Assembly (NCBI GenBank): GCA_963580285.1
Contig: CAUZLF010000224.1
Coordinates: 1 to 64,000 of the forward strand
Source of the DNA: Lucinisca nassula
Lineage: Eukaryota; Mollusca; Bivalvia; Lucinida; Lucinidae
Direction: 5' to 3'
Length of the DNA stretch: 64,000 nt
Every line of letters starts with the position of its first letter. Within the stretch, counting starts at the first letter, position 1. Below the pieces are notes generated by a model. It did no database searches. It saw only the letters and a list, made by a program, of their open reading frames with translations, and was not told the origin of the DNA. Of this stretch, positions 44,598 through 54,052 are shown piece by piece. A program made the translations under genes and the position numbers.

Positions 44598-47500
44598 TTA
44601 AATCTTATGAAAAAGTCCAATTTCTTTTAAGAATAAAATAATATTATCAACAGGTACATCTCGAAACAGTTGTTGCAAAGTGTCAGCTTTGAAATATAAA
44701 ATACGTGAGGGTAAAAAGTCAACACAGTCAATTAAGATATGTTTCACAGTGAATGGCTGATCACAACCTACACAAGAAGGCTGATCATCACCATTAAAAA
44801 TATAAGAATGAGTAACTCTAGTATGGCCGCTGCGCAGTCGTGTTAATACTACGTCCTCTTTTCTGGAAAACTGTGGAGGAGAGCATTTTGTACTAACGAC
44901 AGGTTTAATGGCATGGAGTTTGTTATTTATTGCACGGTCCCATTCGCCTTGCCATTCCGACAAGATGTATCTATTGATAAATGGTTTAAAATTATTAAAA
45001 GGAATTTTAAAAACAGATGGATCAAGATTGAGCGATTCCTTTGCTTTCTTGTCAGCATATTCATTGCCGACAATGCCAATATGGCTCGGAAGCCAACAAA
45101 ACAAGATTTGGTGTGTTTTAGAAATTTCATGATGTTTTTCGATCAATTTTTGGTTTTGAGGATTTTTAGATGATGAATGGTCTAAAGCCTTAAGCACAGA
45201 AAGTGAATCAGAAAATATAATTGCTTTTTGAATTGTTGAAGAACTGATAAAATCTAAAGCTAGGTCTATTGCTTTGGCTTCAGCTGTAAAAATAGATGAA
45301 CCATCTGGAAGGCGCATGGTTTTGTGCGTATCTTTAGAAACATACGCACAACCAACTTTATCTCCTTCTTTGGAACCATCAGTATAGACTTGCTGGTAAT
45401 CATCGTAACGTGATTGCAGTATCTGAAAGTTTTGTTTCAGAAGTATCGGATTTGATTCGGATTTTTTGCCATCATGTAAGTCGAACAGAATAGAAGGTTG
45501 TTTAATACACCAAGATGGAACTTCGGCAGTTTCATGTTTTTGAATATTTTTAAGGTCGATACCTGAATTTTCCAGCAGTGGTAAAATACGTAATCCAAAA
45601 GGTTTAATTGCTGTGGGTTTAGTTTCATACCTATCTACAAATTGAGGTCGAAATGAAATTTTGGATGCCGGGTTAGATGGATTTGCAGCAAGTCTAATAG
45701 CATACTGAAGAGAAAGTTTCTCTCTGCGCGAGGTTAAAGATGGTTCACCTGCTTCTACATAAAGGCTTAATACGGGAGAAGTACGGAAGGCTCCCATGGC
45801 CAGACGAAGGCCTTGGTGATGGATAGTATCCAAGGATTTTAAATAGGACTTTCTGGCAGAACCATAAACAACAGACCCATAATCTAATTTAGATCTTATT
45901 AAAGACCGGTAAAGATGTAATGAAGTATACCGATCTGCTCCCCAACTTGTATGAGCTAAAACTTTCAAAAGATTCAAAGCTTTTAAGCATTTCGCTTTAA
46001 GATATTTAATATGGGGAATAAAAGATAACTTTTGATCAAATATGACCCCAAGAAATTTGGCTTCTTCAACAACAGGAATTTGTGATCCGTATAAAAACAG
46101 GGGAGGATGTTCGTGTTTCTTCCGTAGTTTACAAAAATGAACACACTGCGTTTTCGACTTGGAGAACTTGAAACCATTTTTATCAGTCCATTCTTCTATT
46201 CTTTTTAAATTTTGTTGTAACTTTCGTTCAATTGTTTTCATATTTTTTGAACGGTAACATATACAAAAATCATCAACATACAATGAACAATCAGTTTTGT
46301 CGTCCAAACATTGTACAATATTGTTTATTTTGATGTTAAATAGCGTAGTTGAAAGAATACTACCCTGTGGGACACCCTGTTCTTGATCATAGAAATCTGA
46401 CACGGTAGACCCCACACGCACCTGAAACATGCGCTCCCCTAAAAAGCTTTCAATAAAACTGGGAAGTTTTCCTCTTAAGCCAATGTTATGTAGATCTTTC
46501 AATATTCCATAACGCCATGTTGTATCATATGCTTTCTCCAAGTCGAAAAAGACAGCTACTACGTGTTCTTTGTTAATAAAAGCATCTCGTATAAATGTTT
46601 CTAGTCTTATTAAATTGTCATTGGTACTACGTTCCGAACGAAAGCCCGATTGATATTCTGAAATGAGGTTGTTGGACTCTAAGTACCAGACTAATCTCTT
46701 GTTTATCATTCTCTCCAATGTTTTACACAAACAACTTGTCAAAGCAATCGGACGATAATTTGTAGGTTCTGCATGATCTTTCCCTGGTTTCGGAATTGGT
46801 ACAACTGTAGCTACACGCCAGCTCTCAGGACAGACCCCCGTTTCCCAAATATTATTAAAGATATCTAAAAGTGTTGTAAGAGAACTTTTTGGCAGATGCT
46901 TAAGCATCTGATAATGAATTTCATCGGGGCCGGTTGCCGTATCATGTGATTTTTCAATGGCTTCAACGAGTTCGGATAAGTTAAAAGGTTTGTTGTATTC
47001 TTCGTGATTAAGTGATTTAAAGTTTAGATTTCTTTTCTCTTGGTCCTTTTTGAAATTTCTAAAAGTGTCAGAATAATTACGCGATGATGAATTTCTCAAG
47101 AATGTGTGCCCAAGAGTATCTGAAATATCTTTTTTTGTTGAAGCTATTGTGTCAAATTCAGTATTTAAATGTGTAAAACTAGAAGACTTTGTTTTTCCTG
47201 AAATTTTTCGTACCATATCCCAAACCTTTTTAATGGGGGTTTTATAGTTCAATTTGGAGACATATTCTCTCCATGACTTTCGTTTGGAAGCTCGGATTGT
47301 TCGCCGAGCTTTAGCTCTAAAAACTTTTACGTCGTTGAGCTTTTCTGAAGTGGGATTTTTGCAGAACTTATTTAGAGCCTGTTTACGCTTTTTAATAGCT
47401 TCTTTACAGTCATTATTAAACCAAGGCTTGCTTTTCTTAGTATTTGTGGAGGTCTTTGGAATGCATTGTTCTGATATGTTAATAAGTGTATCTGTGAAAT

Positions 47501-48284
47501 CAGAAACAATGTCGGATGATTCATTAAAATGATCAATTGATAACTCTTCTTCACATAAATTATGGAATAATTCCCAGTCGGCTTTATTCATTTTCCATTT
47601 CTGGTTACAGTCCTCATCTGGTTCGTTTACACTCTCAATTATAACAGGGAAGTGATCACTTCCGCACTGATCATCATGAACAGACCAGTCATAGTCCAAG
47701 AAGAGAGATGGGTGACACAAAGAGAGATTCAAAGAAGACAAATGACCTGTCGCTGGGTGAAGGTAAGTATAAGATTTATCATTCATCAAGCAAAGATCGC
47801 TCTTTGCAATAAAATCTTCAACAAGTGCTCCTCTGTTATTGATATCTTTACAGCCCCATAGAATATTGTGACCATTGAAGTCGCCAACTAAAAGATATGG
47901 CGATGGGAGTTGACTCAGCAATGAGTCAAGATGTTCGGGCTTTAACGAAAATGAGGGTGGAATATATAAAGAGCAAATTGTAGTTTCTTTATCCAGAGAA
48001 ACCGATACTGCTACAGCTTGTAGGTCTGTTTTTAATTTGATCTCTCTTTGTGGTAAACATGATTTAACAAGAACTGAACTGCCACCAGATGGTTTGCTAC
48101 CATCAGAATAGATATAGTTGTATGTATTGAAACCCCTGGCATCAATGTTGTCATCAGTTTTTAAAAAAGTTTCTTGTAAACAAAAAACCGATGGGTTTAA
48201 TAACGAAATAAGTAATAAGAGTTCATTATAATTTGGTTTAAGACCTCGACAATTCCATTGTATTATTTTGTGTTTTAAATCCAT
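44598..48284 (-). CDS. LINE copy G ORF2: endonuclease-reverse transcriptase-RNase H (intact)
   Basis: 1228 residues, the same length as copy C ORF2, start ATG at 48284. All catalytic blocks are present: QETF, GDFNGHN, SDHFPV; FFDLEKAYD, GVPQGSILS, YVDD; YTDGS, TAEAKA, FSDS, GNEYAD; C-terminal CVGC...H....C. It differs from copy C at scattered positions (for example VRKISGK, LRSGHTRVTHS), so it is a separate lineage of the family. It is potentially active enzymatically, though its own ORF1 is damaged. Confidence 0.94.
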   Translation of the reverse strand: MDLKHKIIQWNCRGLKPNYNELLLLISLLNPSVFCLQETFLKTDDNIDARGFNTYNYIYSDGSKPSGGSSVLVKSCLPQREIKLKTDLQAVAVSVSLDKETTICSLYIPPSFSLKPEHLDSLLSQLPSPYLLVGDFNGHNILWGCKDINNRGALVEDFIAKSDLCLMNDKSYTYLHPATGHLSSLNLSLCHPSLFLDYDWSVHDDQCGSDHFPVIIESVNEPDEDCNQKWKMNKADWELFHNLCEEELSIDHFNESSDIVSDFTDTLINISEQCIPKTSTNTKKSKPWFNNDCKEAIKKRKQALNKFCKNPTSEKLNDVKVFRAKARRTIRASKRKSWREYVSKLNYKTPIKKVWDMVRKISGKTKSSSFTHLNTEFDTIASTKKDISDTLGHTFLRNSSSRNYSDTFRNFKKDQEKRNLNFKSLNHEEYNKPFNLSELVEAIEKSHDTATGPDEIHYQMLKHLPKSSLTTLLDIFNNIWETGVCPESWRVATVVPIPKPGKDHAEPTNYRPIALTSCLCKTLERMINKRLVWYLESNNLISEYQSGFRSERSTNDNLIRLETFIRDAFINKEHVVAVFFDLEKAYDTTWRYGILKDLHNIGLRGKLPSFIESFLGERMFQVRVGSTVSDFYDQEQGVPQGSILSTTLFNIKINNIVQCLDDKTDCSLYVDDFCICYRSKNMKTIERKLQQNLKRIEEWTDKNGFKFSKSKTQCVHFCKLRKKHEHPPLFLYGSQIPVVEEAKFLGVIFDQKLSFIPHIKYLKAKCLKALNLLKVLAHTSWGADRYTSLHLYRSLIRSKLDYGSVVYGSARKSYLKSLDTIHHQGLRLAMGAFRTSPVLSLYVEAGEPSLTSRREKLSLQYAIRLAANPSNPASKISFRPQFVDRYETKPTAIKPFGLRILPLLENSGIDLKNIQKHETAEVPSWCIKQPSILFDLHDGKKSESNPILLKQNFQILQSRYDDYQQVYTDGSKEGDKVGCAYVSKDTHKTMRLPDGSSIFTAEAKAIDLALDFISSSTIQKAIIFSDSLSVLKALDHSSSKNPQNQKLIEKHHEISKTHQILFCWLPSHIGIVGNEYADKKAKESLNLDPSVFKIPFNNFKPFINRYILSEWQGEWDRAINNKLHAIKPVVSTKCSPPQFSRKEDVVLTRLRSGHTRVTHSYIFNGDDQPSCVGCDQPFTVKHILIDCVDFLPSRILYFKADTLQQLFRDVPVDNIILFLKEIGLFHKI

Positions 48285-48309
48285 TTTATGAAGAGATTAA
48301 GACTAGAAA

Positions 48310-49691
48310 CTATATTGGAGCTGCAATTGGTGATATAGATCTGCTACCACCAGCTCGTGGTGTTGCTGACCTCGATCTGTTATTGCCATTTGGTGATGAT
48401 GGAGTTTCAGCGAACTCCATATCACTGTCACTCAAAGATCCGAATCTGTTCTGAAATCTAATATTGTCTCTTTCCATTTTACGTTGTCTGTCTGTATGTT
48501 TTTGAGACAATTGATGTTTTTTGGTCGGATCTTCCGATCCCTTATTAGTACGACCTGAGTCGAGTTTCTCTTTTACGTGCGGCGCTGGCTTCGGTACGGT
48601 CGCTGTCGACCGATCCGAAGCAATCTGGATTGCGCCATTTGATAAGTTGGTTGAACTTTGCGGTGCTGGAGTGGGTTTACTCCATGCACCAGATTTTTCA
48701 GTTCAGCTATGTATGATTCAGCAGTCTGCGTCGCGGAGCTGGTACATTTTACACCAGTACCCTTTGTGATGCTGGCGAAACTGGTGGTTGGTGTTATATA
48801 TCGCTCATCGACAATTTTTCGCGCTTCTGGGAATGTTATCCCCCTTTGGTATTTGACGGTTAGTATTTCTTTTTCTTTTTTCAATGCCGGACAGTCTCGA
48901 GAGAAAACAGCATGTTTGCCATCACAATTTACGCATTTGGGTTCATTTTTGCAGTTGAGGTGATTATCAACATGCTTTTCTTCACCACAATTAGGACAGA
49001 GTTTTTTTCTCTGACATCTGCTTTCATGATGGCCAAAAGCCTGACAAGAGTAACATCTAAGAGGGTTTGGGATGTATACCTCTACGTTAATGGAAAGATA
49101 TGCTACTTTGATTTTCTTGGGTAGAACTGGTGTATTAAAAGTCAACACATAAGTTGCTGTTGGTTTTAGTACACCACTTCTACGGACTTTGATGTTACGA
49201 ACACCAACAACTCCCTGATCTTTCAAGTTATCGACGATCTCTTCATCTGTACAAGGGCGCAGTTCTGGACTGCGAATCACTCCCTTAGACGAATTTAACG
49301 TGTTGTGGAGAGAGACTTTAACCTGAAGATCAAAGAGTTTATTGGTGCTTAGCAGGCTTACAACTTGCTGTTTTTTCTCGACTTCCAAGAGAAGGTCACC
49401 TGATTTGAGCTTTTTGATACTCTTAGGGTGTCCGGCTATGGAGTTGATACATTTCTCAATTACGAAAGGAGAAAGGCTGGATACACTTCGTGTATCGTCA
49501 AGCGACGAGACAACCAAGAAGCGCGGAACATTGTCGAAATTTGGTTCAGCGGACTGCTGACTGGTTTGTTGACTTGACTGCTGACTGGCTTGTTGACTGT
49601 GTTCATCCGATTCGGATGAATCGTCTTGTTTTTTACGTTTAGGTGCGTTGTGTTTAGATGCGTTGCGGTTATTTTTTTTTCCATGAGGCAT
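48310..49691 (-). pseudogene. LINE copy G ORF1, one single-base deletion
   Basis: Starts at the ATG at 49691 (MPHGKKNNRN). About 345 residues are in frame, including all three knuckles. A T-run at about 48693-48698 is one base short relative to other copies, shifting the frame after IAELK; the true C-terminus (SRSATPRAGGSRS) continues in the other frame to 48310. This is a recent-looking lesion. Confidence 0.9.
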
Positions 49692-50253
49692 AAGGAAAAA
49701 ATTCTAGTTTCGTCCCAAGTGCTCTCCGCCCTCCGTGGAGCCCTACAAGGGAACACCATAATGGAGTGGTTATCCAACTCGCAGGTGTTAGAGATACACG
49801 TGAGATATACTCGCATAAACAAAATGCCTACACGATTGATCCGTTTTGCCACCGCCTTCTAGAGATAAAAAGACAGAAAAGGGTAAGGTAAATGGGCATA
49901 TGGTTGGTCTCAGGAAAGATACAAAAAGAGTTGAAGAGAAAGCAAAGTGGTATCTCTAGGGCTCGGCGTGACCAGCCGATTGACCGTGCCGGACCGCACG
50001 GCCACCCGTCTACACCGAAAAGCCAGGCCAAAGAGGCGTGTTGGGAACCTGAAGCACCGCCACCTCAGGTAACCCTCAACCTCCAGGATCCCTTCTTCCG
50101 GCTTACAGGACGCCACCCACGGCAAACGGGTGGTACTTCCTTTAGCTCTTCCCAGTGGGCACAAAGACCACAGCGGCAATGTGCCCAGTGGGAATTGAGC
50201 CCCCAGGGCCACGGCAAGGCAGGAAGTCTAATACCTGGGGGCTTTCGTGGTGG

Positions 50254-50882
50254 CCAAAAACCTGACATGAGTAACATCTGAGAGGGTTTGGTATATATAC
50301 CTCTACGTTAACCGAAAGATATGCTACTTTGATTTTCTTGGGCAGAACTGGTGTATTAAAGGTCAACACGTAAGTACCTGTTGGCTTCAATACACCATCT
50401 CTACGAACTTGGATGTTACGTACTGCAATGACGCCCTCAGATCTCAAGTTGTCAATTATCTCTGCATCGGTGCAAGGACGTAGCTCTGGGCTGCGGATGA
50501 CACCTTTACACGAATTGAGTGTATTGTGCAGAGACACCTTGACCTTGAGATCAAAGAGCTTTGTAGTACCAAGCAGGCTTTTAACCTGCTGTTCTCTCTC
50601 TACTTCCAGGAGGAGATCACCTGACTTAAGCTTTTTGATGCTTTTTGGGTGTCCGGCAATGGACATTATGCTCTTTTCAATAACAAAAGGCGATAAACTT
50701 GACACAGTGCGAGTTTCCTCGACTGATGTCATAACCAAGAAGCGCGGAAAATTTAAAATCTTAGGTGCTTCAGACTGCTGACTAGACTGTTGACTAGATT
50801 GGTGACTGGGATCATCCGTTTCGGATGAATCCTCGTTTTTCTTACGTTTAGATGCGTGGGTGCGGTTATTTTTTTTTTCCAT
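50254..50882 (-). pseudogene. LINE copy E ORF1, N-terminal part
   Basis: The family start ATG (MPHGKK) runs into a stop because the following A-run differs in length. A second ATG at 50882 (MEKKNNRTHASKRKK) keeps the ORF1 frame. It is open through SSLSPFVIEKS to the first knuckle, where copy G interrupts; the C-terminal part is at 43744-44448, where a deletion near 44298 also breaks the frame (WKKEKEIL reduced). Confidence 0.82.
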
Positions 50883-51439
50883 GAGGCATAAGGAAAAAAT
50901 TCTAGTTTCGTCCCAAGTGCTCTCCGCCCTCCGTGGAGCCCTACAAGGGAACACCATAATGGAGTGGTTATCCAACTCGCAGGTGTTAGAGATACACGTG
51001 TGATATACTCGCATAAACAAAATGCCTACACGATTGATCCGTTTAGCCACCGCCTTCTAGAGATAAAAAGACAGAAAAGGGTAAGGTAAATGGGCATATG
51101 GTTGGTATCAGGAAAGATACAAAAAGAGTTGAAGAGAAAGCAAAGCGGTATCTCTAGGGCTCGGCGCGACCAGCCGATTGACCGTGCCGGACCGCACGGC
51201 CACCCGTCTACACCGAAAAGCCAGGCCAAAGAGGCGTGTTGGGTACCTGAAGCACCGCCACCTCAGGTAACCCTCAACCTCCAGGATCCCTTCTTCCGGC
51301 TTACAGGACGCCACCCACGGCAAACGGGTGGTACTTCCTTTAGCTCTTCCCAGTGGGCACAGAGACCACAGCGGCAATGTGCCCAGTGGGAATTGAGCCC
51401 CCAGGGCCACGGCAAGGCAGGAAGTCTAATACCTGGGGG

Positions 51440-51970
51440 TCTTATACCTTAAAAACCAATATTTTAGGCATTGGTAGTTGGCTGAGCAGACGCTGCATTT
51501 CGCGATGTTTGATCTGGGCGTACAGTGTTTGCCAAACCCGACACTCATGTAACATCGATAAACATAGCGAGGCTATTTTCTGTTAATAACGAAATCTCAA
51601 AGTCAGTGGACAACAGCAACAATTCAGAGTCTGTCCTTATTGACTTTGGATCGATTGAAAAACAATCGACCCAAAAATGGGGAAATAATATAAATATTGC
51701 AAACTGTTCTTCTCGCTATTCAAGCTAGGGCATCTATGAATATCCCTAACACATGACTAATGGATATAAAGCAAACCTGTACTGGTGAATCGCTCAAGTA
51801 TAAACCTGCCGGATAGGTAAATTGGCCGGCTCAAAATGACCTAAATAGTGTTGAGTGGGCCATTAAACTCGAATACAAACACTATAAAGCAACTCTCTCT
51901 CTCGCTACTCGTTAGAACCGCCACAATAAGGCGGTTCTTACGAGTATCCAAAACCTATGTCTTATAGCGG
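51440..51970. other. Unassigned right flank of copy E with SINE-like tail and hairpin
   Basis: No gene is recognised. At about 51825-51875 there is a SINE-like 3' end (CTCAAAATGACC...GGGCCATTAAACTCGAATAC), resembling the tail of repeat R3. A hairpin sits at 51906-51946 (listed separately). A short CT-rich run precedes it. Confidence 0.5.
51906..51946. repeat. 17-bp inverted repeat hairpin
   Basis: Arms 51906-51922 (TACTCGTTAGAACCGCC) and 51930-51946 pair with one mismatch across a 7-base ACAATAA loop. There is no T-run or coding context that explains it. It could be a tiny mobile-element relic. Confidence 0.65.
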
Positions 51971-52250
51971 TTTGATTTGTTTGATTTTAGGGTAAACGTC
52001 CCCGTCAACACTTTCTGAAGACGTGGCTTCCAATTTGTTGGACTTTTATCCGACATTGAAATGAAATGACATCAAGCCCTGTCGCCCAATAGGGTTTATA
52101 AGCATGGTCGCTCCGACTCGCACCGATTTGCCTGGGCAGGCTTATATCCTCTTAGCGGTTTACCAGTACTCGAGTGCGGTCGATTTCAGCCCTGCGTGGA
52201 AGCATTCTGCAGCCCATCTATTTCTTCAAGCCCCGATGGGCGGGGGCCGT
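51971..52250 (-). repeat. SINE-like repeat R3, copy 2
   Basis: Reverse-orientation relative of 5902-6203. It shares TTTGCCTGGGCAGGC, AGGGTTTATAAGCA and AGCCCATCTATTTCTTCAAG with the other copies. The tail on the minus strand reads GTTTACCCTAAAATC, decayed compared with copy 1. Confidence 0.7.
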
Positions 52251-52261
52251 ACAGCGGTTTG

Positions 52262-52315
52262 AATGTTTGGTTGTGTTTGGGTTTAACGACACGTCAACCC
52301 TTGTGGGTCGTTTTG
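52262..52315 (-). repeat. LINE 3'-end-like fragment
   Basis: On the minus strand this reads ACCCACAAGGGTTGACGTG then TCGTTAAACCCAAAC, closely matching the terminal hairpin and tail of the LINE family over about 40 nt, with no ORF2 beside it. It is either the tail of a further SINE or an extremely truncated LINE. Confidence 0.6.
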
Positions 52316-52370
52316 TTTCGTCTTCCAGAGAAATGGAGAACAGAGATAGAACAGACAATGTGTGTGTGAA

Positions 52371-52686
52371 TTCGGGTTTAACGTCGCTTTCAACAATTTT
52401 TCAGTCATATCAGGACGGTGTCTGGTTGCGACAGGGAGCTCAATGCTCACGTTTATAGTGCTACCTCACTGAAGTATCATGTTCCAGACACATTTAATGA
52501 TACCACACCCATTCACATTATCCTGACACTGGATCGACCAGTCCTAGCTCTACCCCGTAAATCTGAGTGCCAAGCGAGGAGCAGCTAGAACCATTTTTAA
52601 TGACTTTGGTATGTCGCGGCCCGGGATCGAACCCGAGACCTCCCGTTCCCCGGAGCGGACACTATACCAACTGAGCTATCGGGGCC
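52371..52686 (-). mobile_element. tRNA-derived SINE with GTTAAACCCGAA tail
   Basis: Minus-strand SINE of about 316 bp. The tRNA-like head at 52612-52686 has TAGCTCAGTTGGTATAGTG (A box) and GGTTCGATCCC (B box). The body is about 220 bp and the 3' end GCGACGTTAAACCCGAA. The tRNA head is not an independent tRNA gene: it runs straight into the SINE body. The layout fits mollusc tRNA-SINEs. Confidence 0.85.
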
Positions 52687-53060
52687 GGTGGAAGAACAGA
52701 CCGTAGAGAAGCTGAAAGTGAAGGCCGGAGGAGAAAAATGAAAATGAATGGGTATGTACTCTACTCCTCTAAACTTACCTACTGTAAACACAGCATACCT
52801 TTCCAGCTGTAGGCCATTGGGATGCCCCAGTGGCACCTTCGCCTCGCCCAAACACCCCGGTTTTAAAGCAGAAATTAAGACAAAAATTGTATTGGCCAAT
52901 TTCTCAAAATAAAGTAAGGTTCTCTCTCTCTCTCTCTCTCTCTTGACATTAGGATGAAAAATCCACAAATTCATTCTCGGTTCCTTTTTCTGATGAACTA
53001 ATGTACTCTACAAAGGTCGTGGGCTCTCGTATGAACCGACTCATTGAGTGCTTACAATAT
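52687..53060. other. Unassigned sequence with (TC)n microsatellite
   Basis: Contains a (TC)n run at about 52921-52943. An open stretch on the minus strand (about 52760-52870) is not convincingly coding. No gene is called. Confidence 0.5.
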
Positions 53061-53342
53061 TGTTTGTTTGTTTGAGTTGAGGTTTATAGTCCCCGTCAAC
53101 ACTGTAAAGGTCCCGTTTCTTCCAATTTTATGGGACTTTTACCCGACATTGACATGAAATGACATCTCAAGCCCTGTCGCCCAATGAAACTAATAGGGTT
53201 TATAAGCACCCACATCGCTTTGCCTGGGCAGGCTTAGATCCTCTAAGCGGTTTACTAGTACTCGTTTCTGGGTCAGATTCAGCTCTGCGTGGAAGCATCA
53301 TGCAGCCCATATATTTCTTCAAGCTCCGATGTGCGGGGGCCG
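53061..53342 (-). repeat. SINE-like repeat R3, copy 3
   Basis: Shares with copies 1 and 2 the blocks TTTGCCTGGGCAGGC, GATCCTCTAAGCGGTTTAC and TGCGTGGAAGCATCATGCAG. The minus-strand tail reads GACTATAAACCTCAACTCAAACAAA, close to that of copy 1. Confidence 0.72.
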
Positions 53343-53461
53343 TCTTACAATATACGGTTGATAGAAAAAGTATATGTATTTCCTTGTAATTCCCACTTTT
53401 TACTCAGTATACAAGGTCATTTATTCAAACTTCCTCTGGCTTTCTTTGCCGGATCATTACA

Positions 53462-53507
53462 GGGTCACTGATGAGGCTTTATTAGCCGAAACTACGTAGT
53501 ATGGCCC
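53462..53507 (+). ncRNA. Type I hammerhead ribozyme 1
   Basis: Stem I GGGTCA / TGGCCC (one G-U), core CTGATGA at 53468, stem II GGCT-TTATT-AGCC, core GAAA at 53488, stem III ACTA-CG-TAGT, cleavage expected after the A at 53501 (GTA). All invariant core positions are present. The very short stem III is typical of type I hammerheads of retroelements, which act best as dimers. Confidence 0.9.
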
Positions 53508-53842
53508 ATCTTCTTTCTTATGAATGTTTTCATTGCTCTTAAAGGAACTCATTTTTGATTTTTATTTGCCTTCACTGCAGCTGGTGTTGTGCCGTGTGGC
53601 GGCCGTAAAACGTCTCCCCGTACATCAACCATAGTGCAGTTTATATTTTCCTTTTGGTCCTTTGAGATCATCGTGAATATTCTGAGAAATCACAAATAAA
53701 TTATATGTTTAGACTCATTCTAGACAGGTTTTTAATTATTTGGACCCCGTTTTGATTTATATCAGTCTTTGAGTCGACTGCCTATTCGAAATTCGCAAAA
53801 TTGTAATAGGTTTCCTCTGGCTTTCTTTGCCGGATCATTACA

Positions 53843-53888
53843 GGGTCACTGATGAGGCTTTATTAGCCGAAACTACGTAGTATGGCCC
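53843..53888 (+). ncRNA. Type I hammerhead ribozyme 2
   Basis: Identical core to the first: CTGATGA at 53849, stem II GGCT/AGCC, GAAA, stem III ACTACGTAGT, stem I GGGTCA/TGGCCC; cleavage expected after 53882. Exactly 381 nt downstream of ribozyme 1. Confidence 0.9.
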
Positions 53889-53953
53889 ATGTTCTGTCTT
53901 ATGAATGTTTTCATTGCTCTTAAAGGAACTCATTTTTGATTTTTATTTGTTAA

Positions 53954-53979
53954 CGCTCTCTCTCTCTCTCTCTCTCTCT
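53954..53979 (+). repeat. (CT)n microsatellite
   Basis: Run of CT dinucleotides directly after the hammerhead element's 3' end, followed by about 70 bp of unassigned sequence before copy H. Confidence 0.8.
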
Positions 53980-54052
53980 TAAATCTTAAGCTAGAAACAC
54001 TGTAAGACCAGGGTGGACACCATTCTCACAAAAGCTGGGATCAGTCGCATTC

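Larger units (their letters stand above)
44449..50240 (-). mobile_element. LINE copy G, full-length, inserted in copy E ORF1
   Basis: 5.79-kb complete copy bounded by a 13-bp target duplication GCTTTCGTGGTGG (44436-44448 and 50241-50253). ORF2 is intact; ORF1 has one frameshift. The duplicated target is copy E ORF1 coding for a zinc-knuckle histidine region (GHHES). Confidence 0.95.
40199..51439 (-). mobile_element. LINE copy E, original 5' portion, multiply interrupted
   Basis: Copy E segments are 40199-41840, 42069-42354, 43374-44448 and 50241-51439. They are separated by a SINE, RT-X copy 2 and LINE copy G, each with its own boundary evidence. The 5' end at 51439 is the family terminus, so E was a full-length insertion. 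Its outer right flank (from 51440) does not match the copy D sequence at its 3' end. Confidence 0.88.
53431..53947 (+). mobile_element. Hammerhead-ribozyme dimer element (retrozyme-like), copy 1
   Basis: A 381-bp-period tandem element: 53431-53576 is repeated at 53812-53947, each repeat starting TTCCTCTGGCTTTCTTTGCC and ending GATTTTTATT. A unique 236-bp middle lies between. A hammerhead ribozyme sits in each repeat 381 nt apart, so self-cleavage would release a 381-nt monomer. There is no ORF. The layout matches retrozymes and the terminal repeats of Penelope-like elements, both known to carry type I hammerheads. Its 3' terminus is shared with the copy at 59629-60170 and the fragment at 63953. 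Confidence 0.85.

Noticed and set aside
51525..51728. 67-residue plus-strand frame
   Set aside because: Low-complexity Ser/Asn-rich translation with no homology I can recognise and no supporting signals.
52612..52686. Functional tRNA gene on the minus strand
   Set aside because: A and B boxes are present, but it continues into a 220-bp SINE body ending in the shared GTTAAAC tail.
52597..52974. Possible host exon on the minus strand
   Set aside because: The open stretch includes part of a SINE head and a TC microsatellite; no splice signals or known protein motif support it.
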